Assembly: GCF_024170225.1 (NCBI RefSeq)
Contig: NZ_JALJXU010000002.1
Location: forward strand, 248,001-312,000
From: Streptococcus gallinaceus
Lineage (GTDB): Bacteria; Bacillota; Bacilli; Lactobacillales; Streptococcaceae
Reading direction: 5' to 3'
Length of the DNA: 64,000 nt
In this document: piece after piece, positions 37,057 through 46,213 of the stretch
How positions within the stretch are numbered: the stretch's first letter is position 1
How the letters are laid out: every line of letters begins with the position of its first letter
The notes under the pieces: generated by a model
Seen by the model: the letters and a program-made list of their open reading frames with translations, nothing else
What the model was told of the DNA's origin: nothing
Databases searched by the model: none
Translations under genes and position numbers: made by a program

Positions 37057-37982
37057 AGATAAACATACTCATGTCCACCTATAATGGTGAACGTTTTATA
37101 GCTGAGCAGATACGAAGTATCCAAGAGCAGACTGTTACAGACTGGACTCTGTTGATACGAGATGATGGTTCGAGTGACCAAACTCCTGAGATTATTCAAG
37201 CATTTGCTCAAGAGGATAGTCGTATTCGGTTCATTAATGCTAGGGAGCGCAAGAACTACGGGGTTATCAAAAATTTCTATACTCTGCTGAAATACGAAGA
37301 GGCTGACCTCTACTTTTTCTCTGATCAGGATGACATCTGGTTGCCGGAAAAAATTGCCATGACCTTGGCAGAAGCCGATCACTATTCAGCTGAGGAGCCC
37401 TTGCTCATTTATACAGACCTGAAAGTGGTTAATCAAGACTTAAAGGTAAGTTCTGAGTCCATGATTCGTAGTCAGTCACATCATGCTAATACACAATTGG
37501 TCCAAGAACTGACTGAAAACACGGTCACTGGTGGCACTATGATGATCAATCATAGCTTGGCACAGTTGTGGCAAGGTGATGAAGAAATTCTTATGCACGA
37601 CTGGTATTTAGCACTACTGGCAGCGGCTTTTGGTAAACTAGTTTACATCGACAAGGCTGGCGAGTTATATCGTCAGCACGATAGCAATGTCCTTGGAGCC
37701 CGTACTTTGTCAAAACGGATGCAAAATTGGATTCGTCCACAGCTCTTATTTTCCAAATATTGGAGTCTTATAAAAGGTACTCAGCTACAAGCACGTTACC
37801 TCCTATCCCATCCCTTATCTCCTGAAAATCGTGAAATGGTTCAGGCCTTTGTGGACATCATGGAAAAAGGATTCTTGGAGAGAGCACGGGTGCTGAGACG
37901 CTATGGATTTAGAAAAAACAAGGCTTTTCATACCTTTGTTTTCACCGTTTTAATACTAACAAAATTTGCCTATAAGGAGTAA
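37053..37982 (+). CDS. rgpB: RgpB, rhamnosyltransferase (GT2)
   Basis: A 309-residue GT-A glycosyltransferase, family 2. It starts KINILMSTYNGERFIAEQIRSI, followed by IRDDGSSDQTP and FSDQDDIWLPEKI (DxD metal site). It extends the rhamnan backbone on the lipid carrier, with RgpA and RgpF. The ATG at 37053 is inside ATGA, overlapping the rgpA stop. An in-frame upstream codon at 37011 lies within rgpA and lacks a Shine-Dalgarno. Confidence 0.92.
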   Translation: MKINILMSTYNGERFIAEQIRSIQEQTVTDWTLLIRDDGSSDQTPEIIQAFAQEDSRIRFINARERKNYGVIKNFYTLLKYEEADLYFFSDQDDIWLPEKIAMTLAEADHYSAEEPLLIYTDLKVVNQDLKVSSESMIRSQSHHANTQLVQELTENTVTGGTMMINHSLAQLWQGDEEILMHDWYLALLAAAFGKLVYIDKAGELYRQHDSNVLGARTLSKRMQNWIRPQLLFSKYWSLIKGTQLQARYLLSHPLSPENREMVQAFVDIMEKGFLERARVLRRYGFRKNKAFHTFVFTVLILTKFAYKE

Positions 37983-37984
37983 TC

Positions 37985-38791
37985 ATGGATATTTTTTCCA
38001 AGAAAAATCGTATTCTTTTGAAAGAATTGATTAAAACAGATTTTAAATTACGCTACCAGGGTAGTGTTGTCGGCTACATGTGGTCCATTTTGAAACCGCT
38101 GATGCTCTTTGCTATTATGTATACTGTCTTTATACACTTTCTTCGTATGGGGAATGACGTGCCTCACTTTGCAGTTGCCCTCTTGCTAGGGAATGTCATC
38201 TGGTCTTTCTTTTCTGAAGCGACCAATATGGGGATGGTTTCGATTGTCAGCCGAGGAGATTTGCTTCGTAAGCTGAATTTTTCTAAACATATTATCGTCT
38301 TATCAGCTATTTGTGGTGCCATGATTAACTTTGCTATAAACTTGATTGTGGTCTTGATTTTTGCAGCTATCAACGGTGTAAAGGTTGAGTGGAGCCTGGT
38401 TGCTTTTATCCCATTCCTCTTTATTGAGCTCTTCCTTTTGGCCTTTGGTGTAGCCTTGCTCTTGTCTGCCCTCTTTGTGAAGTTCCGTGATTTGGGACAA
38501 ATTTGGGAAGTTGTGATGCAGGCAGGCCTCTATGCAACGCCAATCATCTACTCAATTGGATTTGTTAGAGAGCGCAGTGTGCTAGCTGCTAAACTCATCA
38601 TGCTCAACCCGCTCGCACAGATTATCCAAGATGCACGTTATATCTTGATGGATAGAGCTAATATTCCAATCTGGCAATTGTCACATAACTGGATGTATAT
38701 CCTTTTCCCATATGTGGTTCCAGTTTTTGTTTTTGCGATTGGTTTGATGGTATTCAATAAAAATGCCAAACGTTTTGCGGAGATTATCTAA
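37985..38791 (+). CDS. rgpC: RgpC, polysaccharide ABC exporter permease
   Basis: 268 residues with six membrane segments of the ABC-2/Wzm type (LKELIKTDFKLRYQGSVVGYMWSILKPL at the start, then the LNPLAQIIQDAR signature). With RgpD it moves the lipid-linked rhamnan to the outer face. It starts 2 bp after rgpB with AAGGAG and overlaps rgpD by 1 bp (TAATG). Confidence 0.94.
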   Translation: MDIFSKKNRILLKELIKTDFKLRYQGSVVGYMWSILKPLMLFAIMYTVFIHFLRMGNDVPHFAVALLLGNVIWSFFSEATNMGMVSIVSRGDLLRKLNFSKHIIVLSAICGAMINFAINLIVVLIFAAINGVKVEWSLVAFIPFLFIELFLLAFGVALLLSALFVKFRDLGQIWEVVMQAGLYATPIIYSIGFVRERSVLAAKLIMLNPLAQIIQDARYILMDRANIPIWQLSHNWMYILFPYVVPVFVFAIGLMVFNKNAKRFAEII

Positions 38792-40023
38792 TGACAGACA
38801 AAAATATTGCAGTAAAAGTAGACCATGTCAGCAAGTTTTTCCGCTTGCCGACAGAACAGACCTACAGCTTGCGAACAGCTATGGTCAACCGTTTTAAAGG
38901 AATAAAAGGCTACCGGGAACAACATGTTCTAAAAGACATTTCTTTTGAAGTTGAAAAAGGAGATTTCTTTGGGATTGTTGGACGAAATGGTTCAGGTAAG
39001 TCTACTCTCTTAAAAATCATTTCTCAGATTTATGAGCCTGAAAAAGGTTCTGTAACCATTGATGGGAAATTAGTTTCCTTTATCGAGCTCGGTGTCGGAT
39101 TCAACCCTGAATTGACTGGTCGTGAGAATGTCTACATGAATGGAGCTATGCTTGGCTTCACAACTGAAGAAATTGATAGCATGTATGACGATATTGTCGA
39201 GTTTGCAGAGTTGAAAGACTTCATGAACCAAAAACTCAAGAACTACTCAAGCGGGATGCAGGTGCGACTTGCCTTTTCCGTAGCTATCAAGGCACAAGGT
39301 GATATCTTGATTTTGGACGAAGTTCTTGCGGTCGGAGACGAAGCCTTCCAGCGTAAGTGTAATGATTATTTCATGGAGCGCAAAAAAAGCGGCAAGACAA
39401 CTATCCTTGTAACCCATGACATGGGCGCAGTAAAAAAATATTGTAACAAGGCAGTCTTGATTGAGCATGGCTTGGTAAAAGCTTTGGGCAATCCAGAAAA
39501 TGTAGCCAATCAATACAGCTTTGATAACACAGCTCCTCTTCACCATGAAAATCATGAAACAGAAGAAGTGGTCGAAGAAGTAGAGGAGGAAAAAGCAAGA
39601 GTGGAGAACTTCCAGTTGCAGCTCTTGAGTCCTGCTCAAATAACACCAAAAGATACTATTCATTTTCAAATTGATTATGATGTATTAGAAGACATTGAGA
39701 CGTATATCGCCCTGTCCTTGACAGACATCGACCGAAATATCTGGATTTACAATGATAACTCGATGGATAGCAAGCAGTCAGGTTCTGGTCACAAAACGGT
39801 GCACTATACTTGCTCGATGCCGACAGTTAATGACTTGAAAATGAAATTAGAAGTGACAGTCCGTGACCAAGATGGCAATATGTTGGCTTTTTCGGATGCT
39901 ACTCAGATGCCGATTATCTTTATCGCGCGTGATGATATTGCTCCAGATGACCTTTCTGCCTTGGATTCAGCAAGTGGCTTGATTCAGCGAAATGGTCAGT
40001 GGACATTCCACAATGAAAAATAA
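38791..40023 (+). CDS. rgpD: RgpD, polysaccharide ABC exporter ATPase
   Basis: 410 residues. The Wzt-type ATPase domain (about 1-245) has GRNGSGKST, YSSGMQVRLAFS, LILDEVLAVGD and VTHDMG. An acidic linker (HHENHETEEVVEEVEEE) leads to a C-terminal beta-rich domain of about 130 residues, like Wzt domains that recognise the polysaccharide end. It pairs with RgpC. The short gap to rgpE (about 50 bp) has no terminator. Confidence 0.94.
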   Translation: MTDKNIAVKVDHVSKFFRLPTEQTYSLRTAMVNRFKGIKGYREQHVLKDISFEVEKGDFFGIVGRNGSGKSTLLKIISQIYEPEKGSVTIDGKLVSFIELGVGFNPELTGRENVYMNGAMLGFTTEEIDSMYDDIVEFAELKDFMNQKLKNYSSGMQVRLAFSVAIKAQGDILILDEVLAVGDEAFQRKCNDYFMERKKSGKTTILVTHDMGAVKKYCNKAVLIEHGLVKALGNPENVANQYSFDNTAPLHHENHETEEVVEEVEEEKARVENFQLQLLSPAQITPKDTIHFQIDYDVLEDIETYIALSLTDIDRNIWIYNDNSMDSKQSGSGHKTVHYTCSMPTVNDLKMKLEVTVRDQDGNMLAFSDATQMPIIFIARDDIAPDDLSALDSASGLIQRNGQWTFHNEK

Positions 40024-40072
40024 GAAAGAGTGGCCAATTCAGTTGGAACTCGTTTGAATGGAAGAGGTTTTT

Positions 40073-41491
40073 ATGACAGAAACTCCACTTGTTTCTATTA
40101 TTTGTACAGTCTACAATAAGGCGCCGTGGTTGCAGCAGACTCTAGGGAGTCTTCTTGCACAAGAAACGGATTTTCTATTTGAAGTGCTGATTGTGGACGA
40201 TGCCTCAACGGATCATTCGGTACAGATTATTCAAGAGGTTGCGCAGTCTCATCCTGAGCAAGTTCGTGTATTTCTAAATGAGGAAAATCAAGGAATTTCC
40301 AAGACTTGGGTTGCGATTTGTCAGGAAGCAAGAGGCCATTACATTGCGCGCTGTGATGGGGATGACTTCTGGTTGGACCCTCACAAATTACAGAAACAAT
40401 TGACTTTGTTGCAGGAAACGGGTGCTAAGTGGTCCAATACAGATTTTGATATCTATGATGAAAATGGCAACTTTGTTTCAGCTGCTGGTTTCCAAAATGG
40501 GACGATTCCATTAGCAGATACCTTTGAGAAGATGTTAGCAACTCGTGGTTTTACTATGGCTTCCACTTGGCTTGTCGAGCGTCAATTGATGCTGGAAGTC
40601 AATAGTCAACTAGATCTGACAACGTCTGACGACACTTTTAATCTGCAGATGGACCTGTTCCAACGAACGACATTGGCCTATCTTCCAGAAGCAACAGTGG
40701 CTTATCGGATCAACCAAGGCTCTGACTCGCGCCCCAAAGATTTTCAAAAGTTAGAACATCGCTTTAACAAGCTCTTGGAAACGCAAAATGATTATCTCGA
40801 CAAGTATCCGACCAGTGATTACCGTGAGATGTTACGGATTTTATTGGAGCGCAACAACAACTATGAATTGACTCTGACACAGCAAGCGGCTGGTTTGGAA
40901 CAACTTGGTTTTGAGCGGGTGACTATTTATTTTGATTGTGATGACAAAGGCTTTAATCAAGAGGAGATTTTACAAGTACCATTAGAGAAAAATGGGAAAG
41001 TAGCTATCCACTTGCCAGACAATTGCCATCGTATTCGGATTGACTTGTCTGAACGCCCTAGTTTTTATTCATTCGTAAAATTGCAAGCTGACTCTACTCA
41101 AACGCGTTTGCTTCCTCAGTACATGAATGGAAGTGTCTTGAGTGGGAATGTCATTTTCCCAAGCCCAGACCCACAGATGATTTATGAAATCGATACGGAG
41201 ATGTATGGCCGTGATTTCACCTTGTCGTATGAAGTGGCTGAACTCAATAATCTCTACTCGGACGATTATCTTGCTAAAGTATTGGCACAAGGTTGGGCCA
41301 ATGAAAAACTCTTGGTTCATGATTTGACACACGAAAAAGTTGCGACCATCCAAGAATTGTCACAACTTCGATCATTGGTAGAGAAGCAACAAGTAGACTT
41401 AGAAGAAGTGACCCTTCTCTATAATGCCGTCACTCATTCCCGTCGTTGGACCATTCCAACAAAAATAATCAATTTCTTTAGGAGAAAGTAA
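40073..41491 (+). CDS. rgpE: RgpE, glycosyltransferase (GT2)
   Basis: 472 residues. The GT2 domain has VSIICTVYNKAPWLQQTLGSLL, IVDDASTDHS and RCDGDDFWLDP (DxD). The C-terminal half is a beta-rich extension that ends in a coiled coil (RSLVEKQQVDLEEVTLLYNAV) and a basic tail. RgpE in S. mutans adds the glucose side chain and GacF in S. pyogenes is its counterpart; the sugar here is not readable. The ATG at 40073 suits GAAGAGG; an in-frame ATG lies at 40058. It overlaps rgpF by 1 bp. Confidence 0.88.
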   Translation: MTETPLVSIICTVYNKAPWLQQTLGSLLAQETDFLFEVLIVDDASTDHSVQIIQEVAQSHPEQVRVFLNEENQGISKTWVAICQEARGHYIARCDGDDFWLDPHKLQKQLTLLQETGAKWSNTDFDIYDENGNFVSAAGFQNGTIPLADTFEKMLATRGFTMASTWLVERQLMLEVNSQLDLTTSDDTFNLQMDLFQRTTLAYLPEATVAYRINQGSDSRPKDFQKLEHRFNKLLETQNDYLDKYPTSDYREMLRILLERNNNYELTLTQQAAGLEQLGFERVTIYFDCDDKGFNQEEILQVPLEKNGKVAIHLPDNCHRIRIDLSERPSFYSFVKLQADSTQTRLLPQYMNGSVLSGNVIFPSPDPQMIYEIDTEMYGRDFTLSYEVAELNNLYSDDYLAKVLAQGWANEKLLVHDLTHEKVATIQELSQLRSLVEKQQVDLEEVTLLYNAVTHSRRWTIPTKIINFFRRK

Positions 41492-43236
41492 TGAAGCGCC
41501 TACTCTTATATGTGCATTTCAATAAATTCAATTCACTTAGTGCGCATGTCACCTACCAACTGGAACAAATGCGACCACTATTTTCAAAGGTTATTTTTAT
41601 CTCAAATAGTGAGCTGGCTGCAGATGTGGAGTCGGGATTGCGGGAGCGTCAATTGATTGATGACTGCGTCCGCCGTGAAAATGTTGGATTTGACTTTGCG
41701 GCATGGCGAGATGGGATGAATGTCATTGGTTTTGATACTCTCAAAGAATATGATTCCGTAACGCTCATGAACGATACCTGTTTTGGCCCCTTGTGGGATA
41801 TGAATGAGGTTTACCAACGTTTTGAAAATGACCCTGAAGTGGATTTCTGGGGAATGACCAATTTCAGAGCCAATTCACAATTTCGTGAGCACATCCAAAG
41901 TTACTATCTTTCTTTTTCAAATTCCGTTATTCGGTCTCAAGTCTTCCAGGATTTTTGGATGAATCTCCAAAACTTTACAAATGTACAAGATGTTATCGAC
42001 AACTATGAAACACGTGTGACAACAGTTTTGACAGATGCTGGATTCAAGTACAAGACGGTATTGGATACAGTTGATTTGGATACAACGGGGATGTTGCATC
42101 CAGACTTCTCTTACTACAATCCAACGGCGATTTTGAAGCACAAAGTTCCGTTTATCAAGGTCAAGACAATTGATGCCAATCAGCATATCACGCCATATAT
42201 TTTGGATGAAATTGACCGTTGTTCAGATTACCCAGTTGATTTGATTGTGACACACATGTCCAATATCAATTATCCAGACTTCAAATATCTCTTGGGGCGC
42301 AAGTACTTAAAACCAGCTCAAGCAGATTTTTCAGGTCAAAAGGTTGCTGTTCATCTACATGTTTTCTATGTGGATCTGTTGCAGGAGTTTTTAGATGCTT
42401 TTGGTCATTTTCATTTTGACTATGATTTATTTATCACGACAGATGTGGCTCAAAAAGAAGAGGCTATTCAAGCAATTTTGGACGAAAACAATCGTCCGGC
42501 CCAGATTTTTGTCACAGGAAATATCGGTCGGGATGTCTTGCCCATGCTGAAATTGAAAGAGCAGTTGCAGGACTATGATTTCGTTGGTCATTTCCATACC
42601 AAGAAGTCTAAGGAAGCAGATTTTTGGGCCGGCGAGTCTTGGCGGAAAGAATTGATTGAGATGTTGATTGTACCAGCAGATAATATTTTGGCAAACCTTA
42701 TCCAAGAAGATAGTTTGGGAATGGTGATTGCCGATATTCCGACCTTCTTCCGCTACAATAAAATTGTGGATGCCTACAATGAAAATCAAATCGCTCCAGC
42801 TATGAATGACTTGTGGGAGCAGATGGGCTTGCAGAAAGCTATCGATTTTAATGCCTTGCACACCTTTGTCATGTCCTACGGAACCTATGTTTGGTTCAAG
42901 TATGACGCCCTCAAGCCTCTTTTTGATCTGAACTTGACGGATGAGGATGTGCCAGCAGAACCTCTGCCACAAAATTCCATTCTTCATGCTATCGAACGTC
43001 TTTTGATTTATATTGGATGGGTTAAGCAGTACGACTTCCGCATTGCTCCAAACCCAGTCCCATTAACAGCCTTCATTGACAACAAATTGCTCAATGAAAG
43101 AGGAGATGCGCTTCCTCATACCTATGTCAACTTTGACCACTTAGGAGGTATCAAAGGCGCAGCTAAATATATTTTCATCGGACCAGCGCGTGCGATAAAA
43201 TATATTTTAAAACGATTAAGGAGCAAAATGAATTGA
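41491..43236 (+). CDS. rgpF: RgpF, rhamnan synthesis protein F
   Basis: 581 residues of the rhamnan synthesis F family. Repeated blocks, such as LLLYVHFNKFNSLSAH near the N-terminus and VHLHVFYVDLLQEFLDAF from about residue 288, show that two related domains are in tandem. The second carries DYDFVGHFHTKKS, the typical signature. It probably makes the alternating rhamnose linkages with RgpB. The stop overlaps the next gene's TTG start. Confidence 0.92.
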   Translation: MKRLLLYVHFNKFNSLSAHVTYQLEQMRPLFSKVIFISNSELAADVESGLRERQLIDDCVRRENVGFDFAAWRDGMNVIGFDTLKEYDSVTLMNDTCFGPLWDMNEVYQRFENDPEVDFWGMTNFRANSQFREHIQSYYLSFSNSVIRSQVFQDFWMNLQNFTNVQDVIDNYETRVTTVLTDAGFKYKTVLDTVDLDTTGMLHPDFSYYNPTAILKHKVPFIKVKTIDANQHITPYILDEIDRCSDYPVDLIVTHMSNINYPDFKYLLGRKYLKPAQADFSGQKVAVHLHVFYVDLLQEFLDAFGHFHFDYDLFITTDVAQKEEAIQAILDENNRPAQIFVTGNIGRDVLPMLKLKEQLQDYDFVGHFHTKKSKEADFWAGESWRKELIEMLIVPADNILANLIQEDSLGMVIADIPTFFRYNKIVDAYNENQIAPAMNDLWEQMGLQKAIDFNALHTFVMSYGTYVWFKYDALKPLFDLNLTDEDVPAEPLPQNSILHAIERLLIYIGWVKQYDFRIAPNPVPLTAFIDNKLLNERGDALPHTYVNFDHLGGIKGAAKYIFIGPARAIKYILKRLRSKMN

Positions 43237-44861
43237 AATTTTTTGAAAATAGAAAAGGATTTCTACTGACCATCAGTAAGTATATCTTTTCATCTATCCT
43301 CCTATGTCTAGCCTACACGTCAAATGGAGGAAAACGATTTTTAATTGTAGGCTTGCTAGAGCTTGTTATCATTGCTATGATGACAAATGCGCTACTAAAA
43401 GTAGATAAGAAATGGACTAATATTGCAGCTTATTTATTCAATATTGTCTTGCTGTTTTTATACAATGCCCAAAATTTAGTCATGTTCTTTGGTCGTTCCT
43501 TTACGACCTTGGTCATGCTTACAAATTTGGAATCCTTAGAATCACTCAAAGGAAATGCCCTGGCTATTGGAGTTGGAGTTCTAGCCTTGCTCGTCTTCAC
43601 CTTCTTGCCAGTTTCACGATTGGAATTTAAGCTTGTACGGACAAGTTGGATTTTGTCAACGGTATTATTGTTGGAGTTGGCAATGACAGCTTTATACGGC
43701 AATAGTTATTCGCCTATTTTTGCGGTTTATCGTTTAGGATTAGATGCCCGCGTGTACCAGCAACAAATGGCTGCGATAGCGGATCAACCAGACCAGACGA
43801 AGAAATTCTATAAACCAGAAATCAAGTCTTCCATCGAAAAACCTGATAGCTTGCCTGACCAACCAAATGTCGTCTTGATTTTTGCAGAAGGGCTGTCTCA
43901 GAATATCATTGATGATGAGCGTAATGTGATGCCGCATTTGAAGGAATTACAAGCCAAATCATTGAATTTCACAAATTATTACAATCACACTTTTGCGACT
44001 TATCGTGGATTGATTGGGCAATTGTATTCAGGATATCAGTTAAATAACTATGATTCAAATAGTCTTATTTCCATGCAAGATATTTTGGCAGATCAAGGTT
44101 ACCAAACGACCTTTATCAATACTGAGCCTGCAAACACACAATTTACAACTTACTTAGAGAGCTTGAATTTCCAAGAGCTGATCAATGATGCTTCTAAGGC
44201 TGATGGTGTGAATGGTAGCTTGACAGATAAGACAGCTTTTGATGTCCTTTATAAGACCATTTCGCAGAAAAGCAAATCAGAACAACCGTTCTTTACAGCC
44301 ATGTATACCTACGGAACACACATGAGCTTTGATACAGCGGACAAGAGTTTTGGAGATGGCAGTCTGGATTTATTAGATCGATTTTACAATTTTGACTACC
44401 ATTTCAATAATTTCTTGAAGAAATTTGACGAAAGCGGGTTGTCTGAAAATACGATTTTGGTCTTTACAGCTGATCATTCAACTTTCCAAGATAAAGACTT
44501 TACTCAGGCTTACCCAGATTATCCTCGTGTTAACTCGGATGTTGACCGTATGCCACTCTTTATCTACCATAAGGGAGTGTTGGACTATGATCGAGATGTT
44601 GAGGGACGCAACTCTCTCAGCATGGCACCAACTGTTCTGGATTATTTAGATATTAGCGCACCAAACTACTTCTTGGGTCAATCATTGTTCTTCTATAAGG
44701 AAAACAATAACTCATTTGATACGGTATTTTATGACAATGCCTATCTGTTGAGTACAGACCATGCAGCAATTAGCAGTTTATCTGAAACGAATGAGCAAAC
44801 GGTTCGAACATTGTTGGACCAGTATTTTGCAGCAAAAACTCAGCTACCTCAAAAACCCTAG
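43233..44861 (+). CDS. GacH-like membrane sulfatase-fold transferase (LtaS family)
   Basis: 542 residues with four to five N-terminal TM segments, then an extracellular alkaline phosphatase/sulfatase-fold domain from about residue 205. Metal/catalytic residues are E219 in FAEGLS, a Thr in NHTFATYRGL (T253 or T256) and ADHS for the later ligands. GacH of S. pyogenes transfers glycerol phosphate to the group A carbohydrate; this protein is shorter (542 against about 820), so the same role is likely but not sure. The start is an unusual TTG at 43233, overlapping the rgpF stop, with AAGGAG 10 nt upstream. Confidence 0.75.
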   Translation: MKFFENRKGFLLTISKYIFSSILLCLAYTSNGGKRFLIVGLLELVIIAMMTNALLKVDKKWTNIAAYLFNIVLLFLYNAQNLVMFFGRSFTTLVMLTNLESLESLKGNALAIGVGVLALLVFTFLPVSRLEFKLVRTSWILSTVLLLELAMTALYGNSYSPIFAVYRLGLDARVYQQQMAAIADQPDQTKKFYKPEIKSSIEKPDSLPDQPNVVLIFAEGLSQNIIDDERNVMPHLKELQAKSLNFTNYYNHTFATYRGLIGQLYSGYQLNNYDSNSLISMQDILADQGYQTTFINTEPANTQFTTYLESLNFQELINDASKADGVNGSLTDKTAFDVLYKTISQKSKSEQPFFTAMYTYGTHMSFDTADKSFGDGSLDLLDRFYNFDYHFNNFLKKFDESGLSENTILVFTADHSTFQDKDFTQAYPDYPRVNSDVDRMPLFIYHKGVLDYDRDVEGRNSLSMAPTVLDYLDISAPNYFLGQSLFFYKENNNSFDTVFYDNAYLLSTDHAAISSLSETNEQTVRTLLDQYFAAKTQLPQKP

Positions 44862-44867
44862 AATAGA

Positions 44868-44900
44868 GCGAGGAGGCGTTGACAAGCCTCCTCTTTTTTA
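44868..44900 (+). terminator. Terminator of the rgp operon
   Basis: GAGGAGGC / GCCTCCTC with an 8 nt loop (GTTGACAA), then TTTTTTA. It ends the rgpA-to-GacH-like unit. Confidence 0.9.
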
Positions 44901-44916
44901 ATAAACTTTAAGAAAG

Positions 44917-44922
44917 TATAAT
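44917..44922 (+). promoter_or_regulatory. Possible -10 for the second wall operon
   Basis: TATAAT, 19 nt before the ATG at 44942. No clear -35. Confidence 0.45.
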
Positions 44923-44941
44923 GAATAATATTGGAGAATAC

Positions 44942-46213
44942 ATGAGAATAGAAAAACTAAATAAAAAAGCTTTGGTGACAATGGGGCTAATCTTGTTTTC
45001 CTGGCTGTTCTATTTTTTTATGATGAAATTTGAGTATAAGAATGATGACGCCTGGTTTTTGCATCGCATACAGAAATTGTACCATTATGATGTCATCAAT
45101 TTTTCAGTAAAACGGTATGAATTATGGACTTCGCGGACCTTAATTGAGGCGGTCTTGGTATTCCTTGTTCAGTTTCCTTTTTTATGGAAATGTGTGACAG
45201 CCTTTGCCTTCAGTATAGCGAGCATCGTACCGAGTCTGATTTTTCAACCACTTCATAAAGTGGATTATCGGACATTACTCTTGTCCTATGCCTTCATGTG
45301 GGTCATTCCAATGGAAGTCTATAAAGACGCTGGCTGGATTGCGACCACGACCAACTACATCATCCCTTATTCCGCTTTCTTGCTTCTTGCCTATACATTT
45401 GCAAAACGTTTTCGAGGGGAGAAGTTAAGTCGGAATCTCTATGTTTTCAGCTTGATTTGTTTGCTCTACGCGGCAAACCAAGAACAATTAGCCTGTGTCA
45501 TCCTAGGGAGTTTAGTTCTGTGGAGCCTGTATTTCATGTTTTACGAGAAGAACACTTCTAAAGTTCGCTTCGCATTGATTCCGTTAGTCTTATCTGTTCT
45601 TAGTTTTGTCAATATCTTGGTATCACCCGGGAACAAAGTTCGAACAGCTGCAGAAATTAAGCGATTTTTCCCAAATTTTAGTCAGATGTCACTTCTTACA
45701 AAATTGAAACTAGGAATCAGCGACACGATGAATACCTTGTTCTTTGAAGCCAATCTTCCTTTTCTAGTTTTGTTGGTATGTTTACTTATCATCTGCCTTC
45801 TACTTAGAAAGAAACTTGCTGCTTTCTTTACCATTTTCCCTCTCTTTATTGTCTTAAAGAACTGGAATCCAAGTCGAGAAGTACTGATTTTCCGTCATCA
45901 GGCAGACGTAGCTGCGTCAAAAGGAGTTTTCCTCCCTGCAACCATATTTGTCTTTGCTATTGGCTCCCTCTGCATGATCGGAATTTTATATTTCTTGTTC
46001 ACCGATAAGATGAAGTCACTATTCGCTATTTTGTTAATGGGCATCGGTGTGTGCACGCGTTTGATGATTGGTTTTTCTCCAACGATATTTGCATCTGGGA
46101 AGCGTACCTATTTCTTAATGTATATGAGTTTTCTGTTTGTCATCCTATTTATTTTTGTATTTCAGGAAAAATATAGACGTCCTCAATCTAGTCTGGGGGA
46201 AAATATCGTATGA
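44942..46213 (+). CDS. DUF6056-like polytopic membrane protein
   Basis: 423 residues with about ten membrane segments. An extracytoplasmic loop (KNDDAWFLHRIQKLYHYDVINFSVKRYE) follows the first TM. This acidic-loop plan resembles GT-C transferases and the DUF6056 group, but no catalytic residue is proven. The ATG at 44942 fits GGAG at 44933-44936; an in-frame ATG at 44921 has no Shine-Dalgarno. It overlaps the next gene by 4 bp. Confidence 0.65.
   Translation: MRIEKLNKKALVTMGLILFSWLFYFFMMKFEYKNDDAWFLHRIQKLYHYDVINFSVKRYELWTSRTLIEAVLVFLVQFPFLWKCVTAFAFSIASIVPSLIFQPLHKVDYRTLLLSYAFMWVIPMEVYKDAGWIATTTNYIIPYSAFLLLAYTFAKRFRGEKLSRNLYVFSLICLLYAANQEQLACVILGSLVLWSLYFMFYEKNTSKVRFALIPLVLSVLSFVNILVSPGNKVRTAAEIKRFFPNFSQMSLLTKLKLGISDTMNTLFFEANLPFLVLLVCLLIICLLLRKKLAAFFTIFPLFIVLKNWNPSREVLIFRHQADVAASKGVFLPATIFVFAIGSLCMIGILYFLFTDKMKSLFAILLMGIGVCTRLMIGFSPTIFASGKRTYFLMYMSFLFVILFIFVFQEKYRRPQSSLGENIV

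Noticed and set aside
42427..42987. 186-codon minus-strand frame inside rgpF
   Set aside because: Opposite a clear family gene and without initiation signals; a shadow.
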